The notes: generated from the letters alone by a model not told the origin. Shown: positions 45,463 to 55,098, counted from the stretch's first letter. The stretch: 64,000 nucleotides of DNA from Bacteroidales bacterium (GCA_017618715.1 JAFZTS010000045.1:1-64000), one strand, 5' to 3'. A program made the numbers and translations.

Positions 45463-48239
45463 CAGCTCTTACTGATTTCAAGTCCTTTCTGCGAAAGGGT
45501 CATTTCGACGAAGCGGGCCTTGTTGTTGGGGGGTGAGGCTTGGAGGGTCTTGCGAACACGAGCCGCAGCCTCATCATCCTTGGCAACCATGTAAAGATAG
45601 CCACCACCACCTGCTCCCGGCAGCTTGTAACCGAGACAGAGATCGTCGATCTTTTGGGTTATTGCTTGTACGGCGGGAGGATTGGTTCCGCTGTCGATGC
45701 GCTGGTTCTGGTTCCACGTCTTGCGGATGAGGCGTCCCATGAGTTCAAAGTCGCCACGCTGGATCACATCGTAAAGGTCGAGAGCATGTTGCTTCATTTC
45801 AGCAAGTATATCAAGGCGCTCGGTTTCATTGAGGAACATGCCTCGGACAATTTCGGCAAGGATACCTTTGGCTGTGCGGGTAATGCCCGTGTAATATAGC
45901 AGATGACAAGGGGCATAGTCAGGTGAAGTGAATAGTGTGTCGGGCAACCACCGAACGAGGGGCTGTTGTTGCCAACCAGGCTGAGTTTGCAGAAGTTTGA
46001 CACCATGGAGAACGCCGCCGTATTGGTCTTGCCAGCCACCACCAGTAGTGAGCAGCTGTTCGAGGACAAGGGTTCGATTGGAGATTTCGTACTTGTCCCA
46101 TCCGAGGCCGCAGAAATCGTTGACAGCCCCGAGTACCGTGGAGGCAAGCATTGAGCTCGTGCCAAGGCCCGAGCCTGCGGGAATAGCCGAAAGAGTAGTC
46201 ATCTCTATGCCGCTGCCGAAAGCGTCAAGTTGCTCCTTCAATGATTCAAAATGGCAGGCGCTGAACTGTGGCGAGAAGCCTGCTAGCACCAGGGCTGCCT
46301 TTGGGATGGAGAAAGGAGAACCCACCTTGTCGAACTGCTGGAGATCATCGTAGGTGATGACGACTTCACTGGCGCCGAGGTCAATGCTGCGCAGGATGAT
46401 GCGTTTCTCGCGGCAGGGTTTCATATAGACTTGCAGTGGTGGTTGTCCGTTGAGCTCGATGGCAATGTTGACAACGTTACCGCCTTGCATCATGGAATAG
46501 GGGGGGGTATCGGTCCATCCGCCTGCGAGGTCGATGCGAACTGGGCTACGGCTCCATACAATCTGATCGGCATAGACGCTGAGTCGGGGCATCTGTTGCT
46601 GCATCAGTGTCTCGGTGAGCCCTTCTCGCATGAGGCTGAAAGCCATCTCCTCTTTTCCCTTTGCTTGTTCGCCGCCAAGCTGTGCGCGGAACATGGCATC
46701 GCTGATGCGAGTCATGCGTGGGGCAGACGAAGGCAAGGGTTCGGGTTCAGAGATGCCGAAGCGCTTGAATTCGTTTGCGGCATCCTTTAGGTTGAGTTGA
46801 TAGAAGATGGATTTCTCCCAGTTGCGTGCGAGTTCGGGCCAATTGTTTTTGCGGAAGGCCTCGCGTTGGGCGGTAAGACGGCGTAAATTGGCGTAGGCCG
46901 AGAGTTCGTCAGCGGTCATTCTGCGACTTGCTTTCCAGATGTCTTCCCCACGTGCTGTCGTATCTCCTTGGATCATCCATGCTAGTAGTGCATCCATTTT
47001 GTCGATGTCATCGACGATGGGGTAAATGCGTGCCTCTTGTTGGGGATTGGCGCAAACGGCATAACCTGTTCGCTGGAGGAGCCATTGGGGATGCGGGTCG
47101 CGAAAGGAGTAAGGGCGTACTGCCCATTGGTTGTCGCCGATGGGAACGATGTCGATGCAAACACCTGATGGCAGGTCGATGGTCCAATCGTTAACAGGAA
47201 CTCCTGTGACAATATTGTTGCCAAGCAAATGCCAGCCGGAGGCGATGTAGGAATTCTCGATCCACGTGTTGGCATTGCGTTCTGTGAGTCGGACGTGGCA
47301 TTCGGCATTCTGTATGAAGATACTGGGATGTGGTTTTATTCCCTTGCGCAAAATCTCATGCTGGTTGATGACGGAATTCTGAACGGCGAGTGTCGATGAT
47401 ATTATTTCAGGCGAGGTACCATAATGATGGAATTCGCCGCCAGGAAGTGGGAGGATGATGACCTTGAGTTCGTTCAGCTCCTTGTCCTCGATGCGAGGAT
47501 GGGTGCCAAGGGCCATGCCAAACTGGGAGTACATGTCGTAGAAGCGAAAGTCGTCGGCACGGAGAGGGGCATCGTGAGGTGCAGTGACGCGAGAACGTTG
47601 GATAAGCAGATCTAAAGCCTTGTCGGATAAGAGCCAGATGCCGATGTCCATAAGGAAGAAGCTATCGCGCATGAGCCGACCCAATGTCTCGACCGATGGC
47701 TTCTGTAACATGTATTCTAGGACATCTGGAGTGGAACGCTTGGAGACGAAGACACCATGATTCTTGGCCAACGAGGTGTCGGCCCATAGGCCATAACAGA
47801 CCACATCGGCTTCGGGAATGGCTTGCAAGGGCTTGTCGGCACGGATATACACATCTCCGCTTACCACCATCGTGGTCAAAGACTGAGGGGCGCGTTGCAT
47901 GATGGCTTCGAAGAGAGGAAGCTGCAGATCAAGCAGCGTCTGTGAAAGACGCTGTCCGCGTTTCCAACGGAACACGGGAATAGGTGTGAGGATTTTGCCC
48001 GATGGAGCATAGGCCGGCAGACGACGTGACTGTCCGCCCGCATGGAGTAGAATAGCGCGTTCGCCTGGAGCAAGCCACTGTGCCTCGCGGGCCTTGCCTA
48101 TCGCCCAGGCAGTGCCGCCGCCACTACCGAGTTTGGCTCCGATCGGGTCGTTGGTACAGAACCACTCGTCGTGGCTCTTTCCTGTGATATCGTGGAAACA
48201 TCCTACCAGATTAGGGGGCAGGGATAGCAACTTTTTCAT
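45462..48239 (-). CDS. fkp: Bifunctional L-fucokinase / GDP-L-fucose pyrophosphorylase
   Basis: I choose the ATG at 48239 (MKKLLSLPPNLVG), giving 925 residues, close to Bacteroides Fkp (949). The N-terminal half is the nucleotidyltransferase (LGSGGGTAWAIGKA and HAGGQSRRLPAYAPSGK, residues 35-85, the latter like the G-G-x-S-x-R-L pyrophosphorylase loop). The C-terminal half is a GHMP kinase (AGGWTDTPPYSM and AIPAGSGLGTSSMLASTVLG). It salvages free L-fucose into GDP-fucose for surface glycans and glycoproteins. It is the first gene of its operon, with a clear promoter. Confidence 0.95.
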   Translation of the reverse strand: MKKLLSLPPNLVGCFHDITGKSHDEWFCTNDPIGAKLGSGGGTAWAIGKAREAQWLAPGERAILLHAGGQSRRLPAYAPSGKILTPIPVFRWKRGQRLSQTLLDLQLPLFEAIMQRAPQSLTTMVVSGDVYIRADKPLQAIPEADVVCYGLWADTSLAKNHGVFVSKRSTPDVLEYMLQKPSVETLGRLMRDSFFLMDIGIWLLSDKALDLLIQRSRVTAPHDAPLRADDFRFYDMYSQFGMALGTHPRIEDKELNELKVIILPLPGGEFHHYGTSPEIISSTLAVQNSVINQHEILRKGIKPHPSIFIQNAECHVRLTERNANTWIENSYIASGWHLLGNNIVTGVPVNDWTIDLPSGVCIDIVPIGDNQWAVRPYSFRDPHPQWLLQRTGYAVCANPQQEARIYPIVDDIDKMDALLAWMIQGDTTARGEDIWKASRRMTADELSAYANLRRLTAQREAFRKNNWPELARNWEKSIFYQLNLKDAANEFKRFGISEPEPLPSSAPRMTRISDAMFRAQLGGEQAKGKEEMAFSLMREGLTETLMQQQMPRLSVYADQIVWSRSPVRIDLAGGWTDTPPYSMMQGGNVVNIAIELNGQPPLQVYMKPCREKRIILRSIDLGASEVVITYDDLQQFDKVGSPFSIPKAALVLAGFSPQFSACHFESLKEQLDAFGSGIEMTTLSAIPAGSGLGTSSMLASTVLGAVNDFCGLGWDKYEISNRTLVLEQLLTTGGGWQDQYGGVLHGVKLLQTQPGWQQQPLVRWLPDTLFTSPDYAPCHLLYYTGITRTAKGILAEIVRGMFLNETERLDILAEMKQHALDLYDVIQRGDFELMGRLIRKTWNQNQRIDSGTNPPAVQAITQKIDDLCLGYKLPGAGGGGYLYMVAKDDEAAARVRKTLQASPPNNKARFVEMTLSQKGLEISKS

Positions 48240-48264
48240 GAGGATATTAGGATTAAAAATCGCA

Positions 48265-48295
48265 CAAAGATACCGTAAAATCATGAAATGTCAAA
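48265..48295 (-). promoter_or_regulatory. Promoter for fkp operon
   Basis: Minus-strand TTTG (48292-48295) and TATCTTTG (48265-48272) are 19 bases apart. The leader is about 25 bases. Confidence 0.75.
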
Positions 48296-48333
48296 GCATT
48301 TGTGGGATTATTTGCAAAAAAACGGGTATTTTC

Positions 48334-48364
48334 TTGGAAAAGTCGGTTTTTTATGCTATTTTTG
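48334..48364 (+). promoter_or_regulatory. Promoter for aminopeptidase C gene
   Basis: TTGG (48334-48337) and a perfect -7 box TATTTTTG (48357-48364) are 19 bases apart, 38 bases before the ATG at 48403. It is divergent from the fkp promoter. Confidence 0.7.
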
Positions 48365-48402
48365 CGGTCAGATAAACACTTTTTATTATTTCAAAAATAG
48401 GT

Positions 48403-49866
48403 ATGAAAAAGTCTTTGATTATAGTTGCGGCTCTGTTCATCATGTTCTCATCCGTAAGTTTTGAAGCCTTGTCACAGACCGCGATAACGCCGGAGGTGCT
48501 CGAGCAATTGAAAGCGACCGTGCAACCGCAGGATAAGGTGGTTCGAAATGCCTTGGCAAATACGAGTATCTCGGTACTTGCCACTGATGCTTCTACGCTG
48601 AGTGGCGTAGATGATCATTTCACTTATCGTGTACCGAACAAGGGCATTACCGATCAAGCATCTTCGGGTCGTTGCTGGCTTTTCACTTCGATGAATGTGT
48701 TACGCAGCAAGGCCATCAATAAGTATAACTTGAAGGGATTGGAACTGTCGTGCGCTTACCTGTTCTTCTTTGACCAGCTTGAGAAGTCGAACCTTTTTTT
48801 GCAGGGCATTATCGACACGCGTCAGAAGGCCGACGATGATCGCAAGGTGGACTGGCTTTTCCAAAACCCGTTATCGGATGGCGGCACGTTCTGCGGAGGC
48901 GCCGATCTTGTGCAGAAGTACGGCGTGGTACCCTATGACGTGATGCCCGATAATTATCAGGCAAACAACACGCGTGACATCGACATGTTGTTGAAGTGGA
49001 AGCTTCGTGAAATGGGCCTCGAACTGCGAACCATGGCCAATCCAACCGAAAAGGGCAGGAAGGCCGCTACCATAACCCAACTGGAGAAACGCAAGGTCGA
49101 AATGTTGGGCACCATCTACCATATTCTTACCCTTGCCTACGGTGTGCCTCCAACATCGTTTTCATTTACCGAACGCAAAACGAATGATGAGGTTGTTAGC
49201 AGCGAGACCTATACTCCTCAATCCTTCTATGCAAAGTACTGGGACGATGATGCGTTGTACGATAATTACATTATGGTGATGAATGACCCGCTCCGAGAAT
49301 ATTACAAGACCTATCAGATAGATTTCGACCGTCACACCTACGATGGTCACGACTGGGTTTACTTGAACCTTCCTGCCGACGAAATCAAGCCAATGGCAGT
49401 TGCTTCTTTACGTGATTCGACAGCCATGTATTTCTCGTGCGATGTGGCCAAGTACCTTAATAGAAAGAATGGCACGCTTGACCTAAACAACTTTGACTAC
49501 GAGTCTCTTCTCGGCACCGACTTTAAGATGGACAAGCGACAGCGTGTTTATACCCATGCTTCAGGTTCGAGTCATGCCATGACGATGGTGGCTGTGGATA
49601 TCGATACCGTGCGGACTCCATTGAATATTGTTGCGTCCGATATGGATCCAGCTAAACTCGGTATCAAGAAATGGATGGTGGAGAATAGTTGGGGCTCATC
49701 GAGTGGCCACAAGGGACATCTGATTATGACCGACGAATGGTTTGACAACTATATGTTCCGTTTGGTGATTCGGAAGGAATATGTAGCTAAGAAATACCTC
49801 GATATGCTCAACCAGAAGCCGACTCTGCTGCCGGCTTGGGACCCAATGTTTATGGGGGAGGAGTGA
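48403..49866 (+). CDS. pepC: Aminopeptidase C / bleomycin hydrolase-type peptidase C1B, exported
   Basis: A 487-residue papain-fold peptidase. The oxyanion Gln and nucleophile are in ITDQASSGRCWLF (Gln85, Cys91), the catalytic His in SGSSHAMTMVAVD and Asn in MVENSWGSSSGHKG. PepC of lactic acid bacteria is cytoplasmic, but here residues 1-24 (MKKSLIIVAALFIMFSSVSF) form a signal peptide, so this form acts in the periplasm or outside. It should cleave N-terminal residues from peptides. It precedes a small lipoprotein gene by 33 bases. Confidence 0.92.
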   Translation: MKKSLIIVAALFIMFSSVSFEALSQTAITPEVLEQLKATVQPQDKVVRNALANTSISVLATDASTLSGVDDHFTYRVPNKGITDQASSGRCWLFTSMNVLRSKAINKYNLKGLELSCAYLFFFDQLEKSNLFLQGIIDTRQKADDDRKVDWLFQNPLSDGGTFCGGADLVQKYGVVPYDVMPDNYQANNTRDIDMLLKWKLREMGLELRTMANPTEKGRKAATITQLEKRKVEMLGTIYHILTLAYGVPPTSFSFTERKTNDEVVSSETYTPQSFYAKYWDDDALYDNYIMVMNDPLREYYKTYQIDFDRHTYDGHDWVYLNLPADEIKPMAVASLRDSTAMYFSCDVAKYLNRKNGTLDLNNFDYESLLGTDFKMDKRQRVYTHASGSSHAMTMVAVDIDTVRTPLNIVASDMDPAKLGIKKWMVENSWGSSSGHKGHLIMTDEWFDNYMFRLVIRKEYVAKKYLDMLNQKPTLLPAWDPMFMGEE

Positions 49867-49899
49867 TGATAGCTATGAGTACACTGTAATTATGATAAT

Positions 49900-50505
49900 A
49901 TGAGACTTAAAATTTTAGGAGCGATAGTTTCCCTGAGCCTTGCACTTGCTTCGTGCATGGAACTGAATTCTGATTGGGAAGTGAAAGTTGATACCTGGCA
50001 CTCTCCGCAAGGCACTGTCCAACTGGACTATTTGCTCGGACACGATGCAGGATGCAAGGCTGTAACGGCATGGCTCGACAGCATAAAGACATCGTTTCGC
50101 GATGAGGATACACAAGTCAGATATGATGCTTTCATGGTTTACCAGACTCGCGAATACTTGACCTATTATTGTCATCTTCAGAACTTGCCATCGGATTACT
50201 ATGAGGGTGACCAGAGCTTCCGTCTTTATACCTTTGATCGTAGGGATGGCCATCAGTTGAGACCTAAGGACGTGACCAACGATTTGGACGCACTATCCGC
50301 ACAGGTCTTGGCTCACACCAGGCTCGAAAACGAATGGATGATAGAAACCTTGGGCGGTGAAGAAGCATTCCTCAATCTTGTCAAGGACTTCACAGTCGGT
50401 ATTACAGCCCGTGGCATAACCTTTTGTTATTCTGTAATGGAAGGAATATGGCAAACGGTGTGTACAATTCCTTCCTCAGAGGTGAAAATGGAGTTGTCAA
50501 ATTAG
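49900..50505 (+). CDS. Lipoprotein, DUF3298/DUF4163-like
   Basis: A 201-residue lipoprotein with the lipobox LALASC (Cys19). The second half, GEEAFLNLVKDFTVGITARG, then FCYSVMEGIWQTVCTIPSSEV, resembles the DUF3298 C-terminal pattern found in RsiV-like extracellular proteins, and RLYTFDRRDGHQLRPKDVTND resembles DUF4163. The match is weak. It sits on the inner or outer membrane by lipid anchor. It may be co-transcribed with pepC. Confidence 0.65.
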   Translation: MRLKILGAIVSLSLALASCMELNSDWEVKVDTWHSPQGTVQLDYLLGHDAGCKAVTAWLDSIKTSFRDEDTQVRYDAFMVYQTREYLTYYCHLQNLPSDYYEGDQSFRLYTFDRRDGHQLRPKDVTNDLDALSAQVLAHTRLENEWMIETLGGEEAFLNLVKDFTVGITARGITFCYSVMEGIWQTVCTIPSSEVKMELSN

Positions 50506-50600
50506 CCGCTCAAGATAGCATTTTCTGAGTATATTGTCAAAATAGATTGTAAATAAAGGCAAAAAATACGAAGAGTTGTTCGGTTAACATTAATTTTTCG

Positions 50601-50608
50601 TATCTTCG
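50601..50608 (+). promoter_or_regulatory. -7-like box very close to start codon
   Basis: TATCTTCG (one base from TATCTTTG) ends 8 bases before the ATG at 50617. If used, the mRNA would have a leader of only a few bases. Confidence 0.5.
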
Positions 50609-50616
50609 CCCCGATT

Positions 50617-51378
50617 ATGAGTACTGTTTTACGAATCTGTCGGTTTGCGACGCTGCTACTGTTGTTTGCATCTGCATCCGTTGGTTGGGCTCAGAGGAAG
50701 GATCGCACTTATCTCGGCCCAGGCAACTGGTTTGTAGGAATAGATGCTGGCACAGGTCTTTCGTTGGCAGAAAACGTGGTTCATGACAACTTTTACAAGA
50801 CAAAGTTGCCCAGTGGATCGATTCAGATAGGTCGCACCATTACTCCTAAGTGGAGCCTAAGAGTATCGGCAGGCGTTTCGTCCCAATTGGGAAATCCACC
50901 AGCAGCTGCAATCCGATACCTGTCCGATATGTTCTCGTCCTACCAGTTCGTGTTAGGTGTGGGAACGTTTGATGTGATGCTCAATTTGGCGAACTGCTTC
51001 CGCAAATACGATTCGCGAAACTGGTACGATGGTTATTTGGTCGTTGGTGGCGGCGAACTCTATCGATTCTATGTCGATGACAAGGTTGACGATTGGTATG
51101 AGGATATTTACGTGGTGGATCGTTCGAAAGAATGGTATTGGACAGCTAAGTTGGGCTACGAAGCAGCCTTTCACATCATGAGGGCGTGCGACTTGACTTT
51201 CGAACTTGATTTCCATGTCACCGATAATGCTTACAATGGTGTGGCTGGCGGTTCACAATCGATGGATTTCTTCGTAATGGCCAAGTTGGGAATCGTTTAC
51301 TACATTCCTAATGGACAACATCGTCAACGTTTCGCCAATCCAAGAAAATACCATCGCTATTGGAAGGAGTTGGACTGA
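50617..51378 (+). CDS. Outer-membrane beta-barrel protein
   Basis: A 253-residue protein with a signal peptide (MSTVLRICRFATLLLLFASASVGWAQ). Alternating strands follow, with N-W-F-V-G-I-D-A-G, then SGSIQIGRTITPKWSLRVSAG, and a last strand FFVMAKLGIVYYIPNG. It matches the barrel half of the OmpA-type proteins at 51458 and 52760 but has no C-terminal OmpA domain. Function is probably structural or adhesive. It may have a leaderless transcript. Confidence 0.75.
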   Translation: MSTVLRICRFATLLLLFASASVGWAQRKDRTYLGPGNWFVGIDAGTGLSLAENVVHDNFYKTKLPSGSIQIGRTITPKWSLRVSAGVSSQLGNPPAAAIRYLSDMFSSYQFVLGVGTFDVMLNLANCFRKYDSRNWYDGYLVVGGGELYRFYVDDKVDDWYEDIYVVDRSKEWYWTAKLGYEAAFHIMRACDLTFELDFHVTDNAYNGVAGGSQSMDFFVMAKLGIVYYIPNGQHRQRFANPRKYHRYWKELD

Positions 51379-51457
51379 TTTTTTGGAAAAAACGTCAGAG
51401 ATAAACAATAATCTGCTTGAACATGCGTTATTGAATTTATAAAAAAATAATGATATA

Positions 51458-52744
51458 ATGAAAAAGAAATCCTTCATCATTCACTCAGCAGCCGCCGCTT
51501 TGTTGTTGACTTTAAGTGGATACAAAGCCGATGCCCAAGAGAACCAGACAAACATCTGGGGAAACCGCGGCCAATATACCCGCTCTGAGGGGTCGAATCT
51601 GGAAGAGAAGGCGCTCCTGCAATCTCTTTATACCGACCAAGATGTTGAGACGATTGCCAAATTATTCCAAGAGGAGGAATATGAGTTCTCGAACAAATTC
51701 GGAGATAATTGGCATGCAGGTCTTCATCTCGGTGTAATGAATTCGTGGGGAAGCTATGACAGCGAGAAAAATGTTTTCAAACTTACTAATTTTGCGGCGG
51801 CGATTACCGTCGGCAAATACATCTCGCCTGTCAATGATGTCAGGTTCCAGATTTTCTACGGACGTGGTACGGGTGTGCGCGGTACGGATAATTATTTTGA
51901 TGCCAAGTTCTATCCCTACAATCTCGCCCATGAGCAGAGTTTGGCCGATTTCCATACTTACAACTGGCACACGGCTGGCTTCTCTGCACAGTGGTTACCC
52001 AATATCACCAACTTTTTCAACGGGTATAACCCTGAACGCCGATTCACACTCAGCGCTTTGGCAGGTATTGGATTGGAACATACTTGGTCGTACACCGAGA
52101 AAGAACTATCGATTGTCAGCGTTTGGGCTGAGAAGGCCAAGTCGGCCTCTCCGCGCAACTTGGTTGATTTGGAATTCGGCTTGGTTGCCGACTACAAGCT
52201 CTTTAAGGGATTGTTCCTCAATCTTGAGGTGACCGACAGGTTTCTCGATGATACGTTCGATGGTTTGATATCCGACCAGAAATGGGACGGGCATTTGGAC
52301 ATCTTGCTGGGTTTGACCTACCTTATTCCTCGCAAGGAAAGCGGAAGAGGTGTTGACGTTGATATTAAGCGTCCTGATCTTCCTATTATCGACGATATTG
52401 CATCGATTGATACCACCTATGTTGATGTGACCAAGGAGATTACCTATACACTGATTTCGTTCGATGAGGGTGTCACGGAAGTTCCTCGTCTTCAGCAGAG
52501 CAATGTTTATCAGACGGCACAGGCATTCAGGAACATTCCTAAGAGCAATATCTTCATCACGAATAGCAACAAGTTGGATGATAAGATTTTCCATCAGCGT
52601 GCATGGGCCATCAGCAAGCTGTTGCATCAACGTTGGCAGATTCCTTACGAGAAGATTTGGGTGGATGCTGACGAGAATCATATCCAGAAAATCCAGCTTC
52701 CCGATGTGAAGTCGTATATTATCTTTATCATTAACGAAGAATAA
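51458..52744 (+). CDS. Outer-membrane barrel protein with degenerate OmpA-like C-terminus
   Basis: A 428-residue protein with a signal peptide (MKKKSFIIHSAAAALLLTLSG). The barrel (about 75-300) starts NWHAGLHLGVMNSWGS and ends LDILLGLTYLIPRKES. Residues 335-428 align in layout with the OmpA peptidoglycan-binding fold (VYQTAQAFRNIPKSNIFITN ... HQRAWAISKLLHQRWQIPYEKI), but the Asp that binds diaminopimelate (GYAD in the next gene) is missing. It may no longer bind murein. It lies upstream of a complete OmpA-type protein, 15 bases before its start. Confidence 0.75.
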   Translation: MKKKSFIIHSAAAALLLTLSGYKADAQENQTNIWGNRGQYTRSEGSNLEEKALLQSLYTDQDVETIAKLFQEEEYEFSNKFGDNWHAGLHLGVMNSWGSYDSEKNVFKLTNFAAAITVGKYISPVNDVRFQIFYGRGTGVRGTDNYFDAKFYPYNLAHEQSLADFHTYNWHTAGFSAQWLPNITNFFNGYNPERRFTLSALAGIGLEHTWSYTEKELSIVSVWAEKAKSASPRNLVDLEFGLVADYKLFKGLFLNLEVTDRFLDDTFDGLISDQKWDGHLDILLGLTYLIPRKESGRGVDVDIKRPDLPIIDDIASIDTTYVDVTKEITYTLISFDEGVTEVPRLQQSNVYQTAQAFRNIPKSNIFITNSNKLDDKIFHQRAWAISKLLHQRWQIPYEKIWVDADENHIQKIQLPDVKSYIIFIINEE

Positions 52745-52759
52745 ATGCCCGACAAAGAT

Positions 52760-54136
52760 ATGAAAAAGATTCTCCTTACTTTCTGTTTCGCCGTTTTGGG
52801 CATGCTTTCAAGTGCATATGCTCAAGTCGATGATATAAGTCCTGAAACAATCGTTGTTGAAGATACGGTAAAGATTTCATATTTTGTTGAAGATACGATC
52901 AAAACAACCTATTTCGTCCCCAATTGGTTCATCGGGGCTTCGATTGGCGGTTCTTACTCGATGGGTGAGAATACACGTTTTGGCAATTTCTTCGATATGA
53001 CCCGTCCAAGTTTCCAGATACAGGTTGGTAAGAACTTTTATCCTCAGTTCGGTATGCGTCTCACGCTGAATTACCTATCTCAGAAGGGACGCGCCGAGTG
53101 GTCCACCTCGGAATTCCTTGAGAAATGGGCTGAGCGTGATGGCAATTACGATTTTTCTATGGCCGCTGGCTTTATTGATGGTATCATTGATTTCCACAAC
53201 ATCCTTTGGCCAAATAAGGAAAAACGTTTCTTCAGCATGAAGGGTTATTTGGGTCTTGGAGGTTTCTATACCTTCGGTTTCGATGACAACAAACTTGATT
53301 GGCTGCTGCATCCTACATTTAAGGATTGCAACTATAATGGTGTCCACTATAATGCCGGTGATCTTTTGCCGTCAGGTTTCGGCTATACCGTTGATCGCAA
53401 GAACAAATGGTATTTTGCAGGACATATTGGACTGATCTTCGATTTCCGCCTCTCGGATGCCTGGAGCCTTAATGCCGATGTCTCGTTCAATGGAACGGAT
53501 GATGCTTATAATGGCAAGCGTTTCCGTCGTGTTTACGACTCTTATGTTGATTTGATGTTCGGTGCCATATATTATGTGAAGGATAGGAATGGCAATCGTC
53601 ATAGAGCCTATAAGGAGTTGATTGTAAAGAGCTACTACACACCACCCATTGAGGATGTGGAGCCAGTGGTGATTGAGAATGTACATTACAACGAGATGCT
53701 GCAGACCACGGTGTCTTTCTACATCGACAAGACTTTCGTGACCGATGCCCAACGTCGCAACGTGCGTTCGGTTGCCAAGTTTATGGAAATGCATCCCAAC
53801 CTCGATGTCGTCGTTACGGGTTATGCTGATGCTCAGACCGCCTATCCCAAGTACAACATGATGCTTTCGCAGAAGCGTGCTCAGGCGGTGTATGATCTTC
53901 TTGTCAACGAATATCATGTCGATCCCAATCGTTTGAGCATGGATTACATGGGCGACGAGAAACAGCCATTCCCCATTGTGAACGAATGGAACCGTGCTGT
54001 CGTATTCTATATCAAGCCTCACGATGATAGCTTCAAGCCTTCTATCGAGGATAAGGCCAATGATATTAAGCTTAACTCGCACGAGTCGAAGCGTCTTGAC
54101 GAGACTGATAGCAAGGAGACTCGTTCCCCCTTCTGA
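52760..54136 (+). CDS. OmpA family outer-membrane protein
   Basis: The start at 52760 (MKKILLTFCFAVLGMLSSAYAQ) gives 458 residues; an ATG 15 bases earlier would put extra residues ahead of the signal peptide. A barrel of about 70-290 is followed by an intact OmpA domain: VSFYIDKTFVTDAQRRNVRS, VVVTGYADAQT with the key Asp, and MLSQKRAQAVYDLLVNEY with the key Arg. It tethers the outer membrane to murein. A short repeat of E-D-T-x-K-x-x-Y-F-V near residue 35 is present twice. It is the third of three related barrels. Confidence 0.87.
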   Translation: MKKILLTFCFAVLGMLSSAYAQVDDISPETIVVEDTVKISYFVEDTIKTTYFVPNWFIGASIGGSYSMGENTRFGNFFDMTRPSFQIQVGKNFYPQFGMRLTLNYLSQKGRAEWSTSEFLEKWAERDGNYDFSMAAGFIDGIIDFHNILWPNKEKRFFSMKGYLGLGGFYTFGFDDNKLDWLLHPTFKDCNYNGVHYNAGDLLPSGFGYTVDRKNKWYFAGHIGLIFDFRLSDAWSLNADVSFNGTDDAYNGKRFRRVYDSYVDLMFGAIYYVKDRNGNRHRAYKELIVKSYYTPPIEDVEPVVIENVHYNEMLQTTVSFYIDKTFVTDAQRRNVRSVAKFMEMHPNLDVVVTGYADAQTAYPKYNMMLSQKRAQAVYDLLVNEYHVDPNRLSMDYMGDEKQPFPIVNEWNRAVVFYIKPHDDSFKPSIEDKANDIKLNSHESKRLDETDSKETRSPF

Positions 54137-54178
54137 TAACAACATGAGTTCAGATGACTTACTAAGAAAACAAGCATT

Positions 54179-55078
54179 ATGAAAAATATATCATCTTTCC
54201 TTATTGCTGTTCTTTGCGTCGTGTTCTGTTCGAATCAGGCTTGGGCGCAGATATCGTTCGGTAAAGACGGACTTCGCTACCATGTGCTCGAAGGCCAGAA
54301 TGTGAGTGTCTGCTTCGATGACGAGGATTCGCTTTTCCTTTCGGGCCGTGTGGAAATACCCGAACGGATTGTCAATCCTGCCGATGACATGGTATATAAT
54401 GTTATTGCTATTGCCGACACTGCTTTCAAGGGTTGTGACCTCATTGATGTACTGGTGCTTCCAGCGAGTATCAAGTTCTTTGGGGCACATGCCATCGACC
54501 ACTGCTTTAACCTGAAGGCTTACGAGGTTGCACAGGGTTCCACCACCTTCAAGACCATCGATGGAGTTCTCTTTTCGGCTGATGGCTCATGGCTGATCAG
54601 TTGTCCTACGGGCAAAGGTGGGGAATATAAGGTTCCTGCCGGTGTGAAGATGATGGCAGCTGCCGCCTTCTCCACTTGCAAGAACTTCCGTAAGGTTACC
54701 CTGCCCGAAGGTCTCAAGGAGGTGCCCGATTATGCATTCTATGAGTGCTGGAGCTTGGCTGAAGTGAATTTCCCCAGATCGCTCGAAAGGATTGGTGAAT
54801 ATGCTTTCGACGGCACAATCCTGCAGTTCTTGGTCTTTGACAGGAATCTGAAGAGCATTGGCAGCCACGCTTTCGACCGCACTTCGATGGTCGAGTGTAT
54901 GTGTTACGGCAGCACACCTGCAGTAATGGGCGATGACGTGTTCGGAAACGATATGAACTATACACGCCTCTACGTGCCCTCGGGAGCTACTGCACGGTAT
55001 AAGAACACGGCATGGAGTATCTTCCCGACCATTTATGAGGGTCGTAGTTCACGTCGTTGGAAAAGCTCTAATCGTTAA
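54179..55078 (+). CDS. BspA-type leucine-rich-repeat surface protein
   Basis: A 299-residue exported protein (MKNISSFLIAVLCVVFCSNQAWAQ) with LRR_5 units: ADTAFKGCDLIDVLVLPASI, YAFYECWSLAEVNFPRSLER, EYAFDGTILQFLVFDRNL, SHAFDRTSMVECMCYGS. Family members bind host or matrix proteins. The end is a basic R-S-S-R-R-W-K-S-S-N-R tail. It is the last gene of the barrel operon, followed by a terminator. Confidence 0.85.
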   Translation: MKNISSFLIAVLCVVFCSNQAWAQISFGKDGLRYHVLEGQNVSVCFDDEDSLFLSGRVEIPERIVNPADDMVYNVIAIADTAFKGCDLIDVLVLPASIKFFGAHAIDHCFNLKAYEVAQGSTTFKTIDGVLFSADGSWLISCPTGKGGEYKVPAGVKMMAAAAFSTCKNFRKVTLPEGLKEVPDYAFYECWSLAEVNFPRSLERIGEYAFDGTILQFLVFDRNLKSIGSHAFDRTSMVECMCYGSTPAVMGDDVFGNDMNYTRLYVPSGATARYKNTAWSIFPTIYEGRSSRRWKSSNR

Positions 55079-55098
55079 ATCGTTTTTTCTCCCGAAAT

